Source: Planctomycetota bacterium (lineage in GTDB: Bacteria; Planctomycetota; Planctomycetia; Pirellulales; Pirellulaceae). Taken from it: a DNA stretch of 24,726 bases. The notes beneath the pieces were generated by a model. That model was not told the DNA's origin. It worked only from the letters and a program-made list of their open reading frames with translations, and did not search any database. Position numbers and translations under genes: made by a program. The stretch is from positions 1-24,726 of the forward strand of contig JAPLNJ010001207.1 in assembly GCA_026692885.1 (NCBI GenBank). Reading direction: 5' to 3'. This document shows, in pieces, positions 7,278-12,824 of this stretch. Every line of letters begins with the position of its first letter. Position 1 is the stretch's first letter.

Positions 7278-7547
7278 ATTGGCCCGCGAAGGCCGCCCTG
7301 CGGGTAAACTATTTCCTGTCGCTCGCCTTGCTCAGAACGTTGCGCACCCTAACCCGCAGCGTCAGCGAGGAAGAGCCGTGTTTCCTTGCAGACACGTCGG
7401 CTGATGACGATCTGCTGCTAGCGTCTTGCGCAACGTTCCGTTCAAGGACTCGGCCGCGTTGGGACCGACCAATAAAAAACCCCGGATCGGCATCAGATTA
7501 CCAGCCCGGCGTGTGTTACTCAAGTCCTTACGCTGGTCGGGGACTGG
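7278..7547. other. non-coding repeat-rich stretch upstream of lutABC
   Basis: No gene is supported from 7084 to 7742. Within it lie ACCCGCAGCGTCAGCGAGG (7352-7370), a sequence I recognise as a dispersed planctomycete repeat, and the 28-bp repeat copy at 7413-7440 that mirrors 3993-4020. The AACGTTGCGCA core occurs again near 7337, suggesting nested repeat insertions. Confidence 0.5.
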
Positions 7548-7611
7548 GTGAGCGGCAAGGCGCTAGCCGCCGGTGGCGTTCGGAACCGGCGGCTAGCGCC
7601 TTGCCGCTCAC
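7548..7611. repeat. 64-bp element with a perfect 27-bp inverted repeat
   Basis: Arms 7548-7574 and 7585-7611 are exact reverse complements (beginning GTGAGCGGCAAGGCGCTAGC) around a 10-base loop. The arm sequence resembles a dispersed repeat I associate with planctomycete genomes. The strong hairpin lies in non-coding DNA between lutA and the LRR-leader remnant and could terminate transcripts from either side. Confidence 0.9.
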
Positions 7612-7742
7612 GCATCGCGCCCCCAACTCGGGGCGAAAACCTGGGATCACGATCAGGGCGTTGTCCCGTGCTGTCATGTGCGCCCCTGCGGGGCAAGAAG
7701 CGAAACAGACTCTCGCCCTTGCCATCGTACTAATTTCCCATG

Positions 7743-8033
7743 TCAATCCCAACTTTGCCTCGCCCTAGCGTCGCCCTCCCAAGCCACGTTGAAATAGCAA
7801 TCGGCAGCGATAGCCGATTCATGCCCTGCTGCATTGAAGGCGAGACGCACCCCAAGTCGCTTCAACGCTGCGGTCGCTGTCAACTCGTCGATCGCGCCCG
7901 CTGTAGTTGCTCCAACCCGGAGAGCGGGCTGTGGTGCAGCATCTGCGTCGTTCGCCAAGACAGAGTTCTGTTCCTGGCAGACCAGCGGCCCAATCAGAAC
8001 CCAGGAGCGAAGGAATAGAAGTGGTATTTTCAT
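7743..8033 (-). CDS. short secreted protein resembling the leader of planctomycete LRR proteins, possibly truncated
   Basis: The ATG at 8033 is preceded by AGGA at about 5-8 bases. The first 27 residues (MKIPLLFLRSWVLIGPLVCQ) form a plausible signal peptide. Further on, AIDELTATAALKRLGVRLAF followed by a charged stretch and AIAADCYFNVAWEG resembles the segment that precedes leucine-rich repeats in planctomycete LRR proteins (pattern A-I-x-x-L-x-x-L-G-x-x-V). No leucine-rich repeats follow: the frame ends after 96 residues with an arginine-rich tail. It is probably a truncated or decayed gene; a genuine small secreted protein is the alternative. Confidence 0.4.
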   Translation of the reverse strand: MKIPLLFLRSWVLIGPLVCQEQNSVLANDADAAPQPALRVGATTAGAIDELTATAALKRLGVRLAFNAAGHESAIAADCYFNVAWEGDARARQSWD

Positions 8034-8684
8034 ACGGATCCTGCCACCCCTGTGCACGACTCAACTGAACGCAAATTGCGTCACTGGCGTGACATTGTGA
8101 AGGCCAGTAGCCTACTGAACTTCAAACATCGTCCCAGCATGCCGCGACGACGAACCTTCTGAGGAACGCAGCATGGCTTTGGACGACATGCGCATTGTGA
8201 ACGTACAGGCCAAGGGCTCGAAGGTGCTCGATGACGGCGTCAATTTCCATCACGGAATCCCAGCACGGAGGGTTGGGACGACATGCCCGTTCGGACTTGG
8301 CCGATCCAACAGCAACTTGTTCAATTCTCCCGCCAGCCGGCGTCATTATCGGGCGAGTCCGGTGGCTAAACGCTCACCGATAGTGGATGGTAAACTAACG
8401 CGAAACCCGCGAGATGCCAAGGATTTACGACAAAGCCCATCAGATTGAGGCGCGCATTACTGGTGGCCATAATGCTGCGTGCTGGCCCCCCCGCATGTGC
8501 GCGGATGGTGGATGCGCGGCCGTTTCGGGCGCCAGACGCGATCGATCCATGCCCCAGATCCCGGTCCCACGCCAGTGGTGACTCGGCGTTACCTCCCGGC
8601 GTCGGCGTCAAAGTCGGGGAACGGGGCTGCACGACATCGCAGCGGTTGGTACGATACAGAGAAGGCCCTTGTTTGGAGGTTTCC
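8034..8684. other. 650-bp stretch without a well-supported gene
   Basis: A plus-strand frame at 8173-8448 starts with a good site (GAGGAA six bases before ATG; MALDDMRIVNVQAKGSKVLD) but soon becomes rich in R, S and P with no recognisable fold, so it may be a broken gene. A minus-strand frame covers part of the same DNA (8346-8122) and is equally unconvincing. The promoter of the HNH cassette probably lies near the 3' end of this stretch (GGTACGATACAG at about 8648-8659). Confidence 0.3.
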
Positions 8685-8894
8685 ATGACCTTGACCATCG
8701 ACGTCGATCTTCCCACCGAACTCAACCGATTCCGCCTGCCCAAAGCCGTGGACGCCCGCTTGCAGACGCTGCTGGACCGTCAAGATTCTGGCCAGCCGCT
8801 GACCACGGACGAGCATGATGAGGCTGAAGGTCTGGTGAACTTGGCAGAATTCCTAACCCTGTTGCGGCTGCGCGCGGAGCGAATGACTCCATGA
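8685..8894 (+). CDS. small helical partner protein of an HNH endonuclease (69 aa)
   Basis: The ATG at 8685 follows TTGGAGGT at ideal distance. The protein begins with a strand (MTLTIDVDLPTELNRFRLPK), then a helix VDARLQTLLDRQDSGQPLTT, and ends with a leucine-rich helix (EAEGLVNLAEFLTLLRLRAE). This architecture (L-P-K-x-x-x-x-R-L-x-x-L-L-D-R-Q and L-T-x-x-E-x-x-E-A-E-x-L-V) is one I associate with small genes directly upstream of HNH genes in planctomycetes and cyanobacteria. The stop overlaps the HNH start as ATGA, so the two are translationally coupled. The role could be an antitoxin-like inhibitor or an assembly partner; that is inference. Confidence 0.75.
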   Translation: MTLTIDVDLPTELNRFRLPKAVDARLQTLLDRQDSGQPLTTDEHDEAEGLVNLAEFLTLLRLRAERMTP

Positions 8895-9304
8895 GCGACG
8901 TTTCCGCGGCTTTGCGCGACGAGGTCGCGCTGCGAGCCGGCGATCGGTGTGAGTACTGTGGGCTGTCGCAAGTTGGCCAGGAGGCCACGTTTCACATCGA
9001 CCATGTCGTGCCGCGGGCGGCCAGAGGCCCGACGACGGCCGACAACCTAGCGTTGGCGTGCGTCTCGTGTTCGTTGCGGAAATCAGCACGACAGACGGCT
9101 CCCGATCCTGAATCTGGACGGGACGTGCCGTTGTTCAACCCGCGAACGCAGTTCTGGGCCGAGCATTTTTGCTGGGCGGGTGAGAGGATCGCACCGCTCA
9201 GCCCGACTGGCCGGGCCACGGTGGCTGCACTGGCGCTGAATCGGCCTCTGATTCTTGCCATCCGCCGGGAGGAAGCCGCTCGCGGTCGCCACCCGCCGGA
9301 ATGA
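8891..9304 (+). CDS. HNH endonuclease
   Basis: The 137-residue protein starts at ATG 8891 within the ATGA overlap with the preceding gene. The HNH/zinc core is complete: CEYCGLSQ at about residues 18-25, FHIDHVVPRAARGPTTADNL with the catalytic D-H pair, and CVSCSLRKS supplying the second zinc cysteines. The C-terminal block (LFNPRTQFWAEHFCWAGERI and PTGRATVAALALNRP) is typical of this HNH subfamily. It should cut DNA nonspecifically or semi-specifically, needing a metal ion. The coupled upstream gene suggests a two-component unit, with defence or a toxin-antitoxin role being possible. A minus-strand phage-type frame runs antisense to most of it, which is probably accidental. Confidence 0.9.
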   Translation: MSDVSAALRDEVALRAGDRCEYCGLSQVGQEATFHIDHVVPRAARGPTTADNLALACVSCSLRKSARQTAPDPESGRDVPLFNPRTQFWAEHFCWAGERIAPLSPTGRATVAALALNRPLILAIRREEAARGRHPPE

Positions 9305-9777
9305 CTCCGGCGCCGGACCAATATCTGGATAGGGTCCGGATTGTCGAGTCGCAGACGGCGGCCACAGGGATCGCCCGCAAGCCTCCCACTTTCTCGCTGC
9401 TGCAGTTTCCGGAGCATCCCTTCCAGAAGCGAATCCGGTGTCAGATCGGACGTCACGAATTCGCAGGTGTGAAACACGTACCCGCAGGAACGGCAGATCC
9501 GCCGGCGGGTCTTGCTGTCTTCGCCTGGTCGCGTCGCCAGGACGCGAAAGTTCTGACAGTGGCACTTTGGGCACTTCAAGCCCTTGCCCTTCACGCTAGC
9601 CCGGCTCGTCTCGGCTTGGACCATCGCCGCGTCCGGACGGGACCGGTAGCGAGCGGCCTTTTCCTCGGCCGACTCACGCCGGCGATCGCCGGCCAGGCTG
9701 TGGCCTTGACCATCGACCAGGCCGCCGTCCAGGCCATCGTCCGATTGTTCGTGTTCTGGACCCAGGTCATCATCCAT
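8992..9777 (-). CDS. phage-type protein with an NrdR-like zinc ribbon; C-terminal part doubtful
   Basis: The frame directly follows the terminase gene on the same strand. ATG 9777 (MDDDLGPEHEQ) is taken as the start; a TTG at 9822 is possible. After an acidic and then basic linker comes a zinc ribbon: LKCPKCHCQNFRVLATRPGE, then TRRRICRSCGYVFHTCEFV. The C-x-x-C pairs, the R-P-x-E-D and R-R-R-x-C spacing, and the final F-x-T-x-E-x-V match the NrdR zinc ribbon, but no ATP-cone domain follows. From about residue 158 onward the frame is only the antisense of the HNH gene and is arginine/serine-rich, so the native 3' end was probably lost at the junction. Function unknown; DNA binding is likely. 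Confidence 0.5.
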   Translation of the reverse strand: MDDDLGPEHEQSDDGLDGGLVDGQGHSLAGDRRRESAEEKAARYRSRPDAAMVQAETSRASVKGKGLKCPKCHCQNFRVLATRPGEDSKTRRRICRSCGYVFHTCEFVTSDLTPDSLLEGMLRKLQQRESGRLAGDPCGRRLRLDNPDPIQILVRRRSHSGGWRPRAASSRRMARIRGRFSASAATVARPVGLSGAILSPAQQKCSAQNCVRGLNNGTSRPDSGSGAVCRADFRNEHETHANARLSAVVGPLAARGTTWSM

Positions 9778-9849
9778 CCAGACCCCCGTGGCAGTTACGA
9801 CTGCAGTTGTCGTCTGACTCAAAGCTCACGGACACCGTATTCTTGAACA

Positions 9850-11373
9850 TCACATGGCCCCTGGCACTGGTCGTGACGCGTACCTCGATCCGCCGCCCGG
9901 TTGCGGCCTCGCCGAATAATCGCCTGGCCGGCTTCTCGCCCTCTTGACGCCTGCCAACTTTTCGCGGTTCGCCACGGCGAAATCGGCGGCGGCCGTGGAC
10001 AGGTACGCGCAGTCCAGCCAGTGGTTGGCGGACACGTAGACCCAGACCATCACCTTGCCGCGGTCCTTGACCATCTTTTCCTTGGGGATCTCCCCGCAGA
10101 TCTGCGCGGAGTACATCGCCCGGTCCGGTCCCGATTCTTCGAACAGCGTGATTGACCCCGCCGGGATGTGCCCCTCGGCATCGGGCTTGACCGTGAAGCC
10201 TTCGTAGACGGCCGTTTTCCAGGTGTCCGAATTCACGTGGACGAGTTGCACGCCCTTGAATTCCGTCTTGCCCTGCTTGGGCCTGGCGATCCAGTAATCG
10301 TTGCCGATGTAGATCACGTTGGGGGACTTGTTGTTCGGCGCCCGGTACGGCGTGGTCCGCAACTGGCCTTCGCCGTGCCCCTTGGCCGGCCGCCACACTT
10401 CCGCCATAAACGGCAGGTCCCGGTTCGCCCACGCGCAGAACTTGTAGATGGGAACCTGACGAGGGGCGTAGCTGCTGTCGATCCACACCTGCGAAGGCGC
10501 CCAGCTCTTGCCGGTTTCGTCGAGCCATCCGGCGTCGAACTGCTTCTTCAGCGTCTGCAGTCCGCGGATGATCGCCTCGCGGGCCAACTGCGTAGCGTCC
10601 AGCTTCAACGTCGAATGGTCGAACACCTGCAGGCGATACGTGCCGTCCGGATCAAGGATGATCGCCTTGGCTTCCCAGTAGAGAATGCGGGCGTGCGTAT
10701 CGACCCCCACCGTAACGCCAATGGTGCCGGCGGGGAGAATGCCGCGCTTTCGTGGGATGGCGGCCGATTCAACGTCGTCGGCGCCCAGCTCGATCAACGT
10801 CACGTCCTCGGACGCGAACGGGATGGCGTTCGTCCACTGGCAGATTTCGCGTTGATACCCCTCGGCCTTCTTGGTGTCCTTGTCGTGGGCCGCCCGCCAT
10901 TCTTCGGCGCCGCAGTCGCCGGCGGACGTGAACGGGTTGTCGATGGGGCCCCAGCGGAATCCCAACGTGCGCGTTCTGGGGGCGGTCCCGACGATCTCGC
11001 CTTCTGGCGTGACTTCCTGGCCATCGTGGACGAGGACCACGCGTTTCCAGCCCCATTCGCGATCAGCTTGCGTCCAGGGATGATCACACGCCGGGCAATG
11101 CCAAGCCGCCTTCTCGCGGGCGTCTTCTTCGCTGGTTGCGTCTTGCCAGCCCTTTAAGTTCTCGCGCTCGGGGCAGACCCATGCCTTACAGTGTGGGCAG
11201 GGGCGCACGATTCGCGACTTGGTGCCGTGCGTGTATTCGGTCCAGATTTTCCCCTCTGGGATGCTGGCCGTGGCGTTGATCGTAACACTGCGAAATGCCG
11301 TCACTGCTAGCTGGTCCCGTCCGAGAAGCTCTCGACGTAAGTCGGTGAGAGCAGTCCCGCCAACTCCTAACAC
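9850..11373 (-). CDS. phage terminase large subunit (GpA family), lacking the N-terminal ATPase domain
   Basis: The 507-residue frame matches the C-terminal two thirds of GpA-type terminases, which package phage DNA. A zinc-knuckle region (RPCPHCKAWVCPERENL and WHCPACDHPW) leads into the nuclease domain. The acidic positions are in GVTVGVDTHARILYWEAKAI, SQVWIDSSYAPRQVPIYKFC and NHWLDCAYLS. The Walker A/B ATPase, normally the first 250 residues, is absent. The first 35 codons (TDLRRELLGRDQLAV) instead match the divergent fragment at 11427-11720, so the 5' end is a junction and the listed start is only where the frame opens. The gene cannot work as a motor and is probably a prophage remnant. 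The zinc-ribbon gene follows 72 bases downstream. Confidence 0.8.
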   Translation of the reverse strand: MLGVGGTALTDLRRELLGRDQLAVTAFRSVTINATASIPEGKIWTEYTHGTKSRIVRPCPHCKAWVCPERENLKGWQDATSEEDAREKAAWHCPACDHPWTQADREWGWKRVVLVHDGQEVTPEGEIVGTAPRTRTLGFRWGPIDNPFTSAGDCGAEEWRAAHDKDTKKAEGYQREICQWTNAIPFASEDVTLIELGADDVESAAIPRKRGILPAGTIGVTVGVDTHARILYWEAKAIILDPDGTYRLQVFDHSTLKLDATQLAREAIIRGLQTLKKQFDAGWLDETGKSWAPSQVWIDSSYAPRQVPIYKFCAWANRDLPFMAEVWRPAKGHGEGQLRTTPYRAPNNKSPNVIYIGNDYWIARPKQGKTEFKGVQLVHVNSDTWKTAVYEGFTVKPDAEGHIPAGSITLFEESGPDRAMYSAQICGEIPKEKMVKDRGKVMVWVYVSANHWLDCAYLSTAAADFAVANREKLAGVKRARSRPGDYSARPQPGGGSRYASRPVPGAM

Positions 11374-11520
11374 CGCGGCGCCTCACCGAGTTCTTCCGAC
11401 TCGTCGGAGATGGGGCTCCGGGTTAGGCACAGGGCGGGAACACTCCCACCGACTTACGTCGGGAGCTTATCGGGGGCGATCTCAACATTGCTAGCATTTC
11501 GCAACCTTATGATCAAGGCC
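11272..11520. repeat. 100-bp imperfect inverted repeat around a 50-bp centre
   Basis: The minus strand from 11371 to 11272 and the plus strand from 11422 to 11520 align along their length. They share GTTAGG, GGCGGGA, ACCGACTTACGTCG, GAGCTT, GCATTTCGCA and GATCAA in the same order, with small indels. Both arms carry the same reading frame, encoding T-D-L-R-R-E-L. A CCGAC/GTCGG mini-hairpin sits inside each arm. The repeat thus joins two divergent gene fragments that begin alike. Confidence 0.75.
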
Positions 11521-11720
11521 CGCCGTTGGCGTTGAATCTCTGCTGGGCCTTCCACAACCGACGTCCCGCAATTGTGCAACTTCAAGACTTACGCGTCATC
11601 AGCGATCTGGTCAACGCCGCCTACGGCCTGACGCCCGACGAGATCGCCCTGCTCTGGGCCACCACCCTGCCACGCATGCCGATCTCGAGACCTGCTTCTA
11701 CGGCTTTGACGTTTGGCTGA
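11427..11720 (+). pseudogene. C-terminal fragment of a restriction-modification type protein
   Basis: An open frame without a proper start begins after a stop at 11424 and ends at 11720. It reads TPTDLRRELIGGDLNIASIS, later LVNAAYGLTPDEIALLWATT, then LPRMP. An A-Y-G-L-T-P-x-E-x-x-L-x-W-x-T-x-P-x-R-M-P ending is one I recall from large Eco57I/type IIG-like restriction or methylase proteins; this is recognition by pattern only. No upstream domain is present, so it is a 3' remnant. Its first 30 codons mirror the first codons of the terminase frame on the other strand. It sits just upstream of the three-gene cassette. Confidence 0.5.
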
Positions 11721-11783
11721 TCGGTCTCCCCTGCTCATGGTCCAGTGGTTTGAGCTGTCCTTCTTCCAAATCGTGTTGGCGCG

Positions 11784-11789
11784 TATAAT
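11784..11789 (+). promoter_or_regulatory. probable -10 box of the DUF4160/DUF2442 cassette
   Basis: A perfect TATAAT lies 48 bases before the ATG at 11838. No strong -35 box is visible at 16-18 bases upstream (TTCTTC at 11761-11766 is poor), so the promoter may be weak or need an activator. Confidence 0.45.
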
Positions 11790-11837
11790 CCAGAGCGTAG
11801 GAGCCCCCCGCCTATCCTGTGTCCGGGGAGCAAGAAC

Positions 11838-12077
11838 ATGGATTCCGTAGCCACCCTAGCGCCCGGTTTCGTGTCGGCTTTGGAAGAAGCTGTGGACGTA
11901 CTGCGTTCCGTGGCGGAGTTCGAGTTGGCAGACGGCCTGCTGCAGCGCATGCGCGAGATCGGGGAGAACAAGGAGACTTGTTCTCCCGCAGAGCGTGAGG
12001 AGCACCGGCAATTGGCGGAGTTCTGGCGCAGGCAGACGCTTTGCAAGATTCGGGCGTTCAATGCCGTGAGAGCCTGA
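11838..12077 (+). CDS. small helical protein, first gene of a three-gene cassette (79 aa)
   Basis: The ATG at 11838 follows GGGGAGC at 7-8 bases. The protein is almost entirely helical and charged: SALEEAVDVLRSVAEFELAD, then LLQRMREIGENKETCSPAER, then QLAEFWRRQTLCKIRAFNAV. The G-x-x-x-T/C-S-P-x-E-R-E-E pattern followed by L-x-E-F and a terminal helix ending R-A resembles the HNH partner protein at 8685-8894, though overall identity is low. It ends 4 bases before the DUF4160 gene, so the genes form one operon. No family name is known to me. A role as regulator or antitoxin for the downstream pair is inference. Confidence 0.7.
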   Translation: MDSVATLAPGFVSALEEAVDVLRSVAEFELADGLLQRMREIGENKETCSPAEREEHRQLAEFWRRQTLCKIRAFNAVRA

Positions 12078-12081
12078 CGAT

Positions 12082-12324
12082 ATGCCGACGAGCCTCCGAA
12101 TTGGGCCTTACCGGTTCTTCTTCTACGCGGGCGACCGGAACGAACCGGTCCACACCCACGTACAGCGGGATGCCGCAGAGGCGAAGTTCTGGCTTGCTCC
12201 GGTGCGATTGGCCTGGAATCGGGGATTTTCTGCGGCGGAGTTGCGGGGAATCGAGAGCCTTGCCGAGGAGAACGAAGACCGCTTGCTGGAGATCTGGAAT
12301 GAGTACTTTGATATTGGCGAGTAG
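12082..12324 (+). CDS. DUF4160 family protein
   Basis: The 80-residue protein matches DUF4160 along its whole length: IGPYRFFFYAGDRNEPVHTH, then VQRDAAEAKFWLAPVRLAWN, then GFSAAELRGIESLAEENEDR and an ending with W-x-E-Y-F. The family is small, of unknown biochemical function, and almost always paired with a DUF2442 gene, as here. The pair behaves like a toxin-antitoxin or similar two-gene module in genome context, but no activity is established. The start follows the preceding stop by 4 bases, and the end overlaps the DUF2442 start by 26 bases, giving tight coupling. Confidence 0.9.
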   Translation: MPTSLRIGPYRFFFYAGDRNEPVHTHVQRDAAEAKFWLAPVRLAWNRGFSAAELRGIESLAEENEDRLLEIWNEYFDIGE

Positions 12325-12673
12325 CCCTACGGCCGTGGATGTGCAAATCAGCGACGACACATTGACCGTGACCTTGGCGGACGGCCGGCTCGTAAGTGTG
12401 CCGATTTCCTGGTATCCTCGGCTTTCGCACGCGCTGCCGCAGCACCGCAGCATCTGGGAGTTCATTGGCCGGGGACACGGTATCCACTGGCCGGAACTGG
12501 ACGAGGACATCAGTGTGGAGAATCTGTTGTTTGGACAGCCATCCGGAGAGGGCGCCCGGTCGTTCTCACGATGGAGACAATGGTATCGGGAGAAGCTGAC
12601 CGAACAAGACGCTGCACCGAATGGCAGCCCCGCTGATCAGATTGACCGGGGACCGCTAGCCTCTCGTCAATGA
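12299..12673 (+). CDS. DUF2442 family protein
   Basis: The ATG at 12299 lies inside the end of the DUF4160 gene in another frame. The core, residues about 12-75, is a textbook DUF2442: VDVQISDDTLTVTLADGRLV, SVPISWYPRLSHALPQHRSI, and then I-G-x-G-x-G-I-H-W-P-x-L-D-E-D-I-S-V. The family is a small fold often proposed as the antitoxin-like or DNA-binding half of the DUF4160/DUF2442 pair. This copy is longer than usual (124 residues) because of a loose C-terminal tail (WRQWYREKLTEQDAAPNGSP) that may be extra coding beyond the ancestral stop. Confidence 0.9.
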   Translation: MSTLILASSPTAVDVQISDDTLTVTLADGRLVSVPISWYPRLSHALPQHRSIWEFIGRGHGIHWPELDEDISVENLLFGQPSGEGARSFSRWRQWYREKLTEQDAAPNGSPADQIDRGPLASRQ

Positions 12674-12770
12674 AGACGAAGTGGCGGATGTCGGCGTCGG
12701 ACTGCGCCTTTAACCAGGCGATCAAGTACGACGGCGAATACGTGGGTGTACTTGTCCAAGAACAATTTAG

Positions 12771-12816
12771 TGGGGCGGAATTCGTTCCGCCTGAGCGGAC
12801 TGAAGTCCGTCTCGCC
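12771..12816. repeat. REP-like double palindrome, copy 1
   Basis: Two adjacent hairpins make up the element: GGCGGAATTCGTTCCGCC and GCGGACTGAAGTCCG. The same unit recurs in the same orientation at about 23337-23384, where it is complete and flanked by GTAGA and CTCTAC. It lies between the DUF2442 gene and the convergent VIT-vWA gene and may terminate both. Confidence 0.85.
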
Positions 12817-12824
12817 GTGCGTGT

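Noticed and set aside
8173..8448. 91-codon frame with a good Shine-Dalgarno
   Set aside because: The translated sequence loses protein-like character after about 50 residues and matches nothing known to me; described with the intergenic region instead.
9770..10528. Minus-strand 252-codon frame within the terminase gene
   Set aside because: It is an arginine/glycine-rich alternate frame of the terminase, without motifs or a ribosome site.
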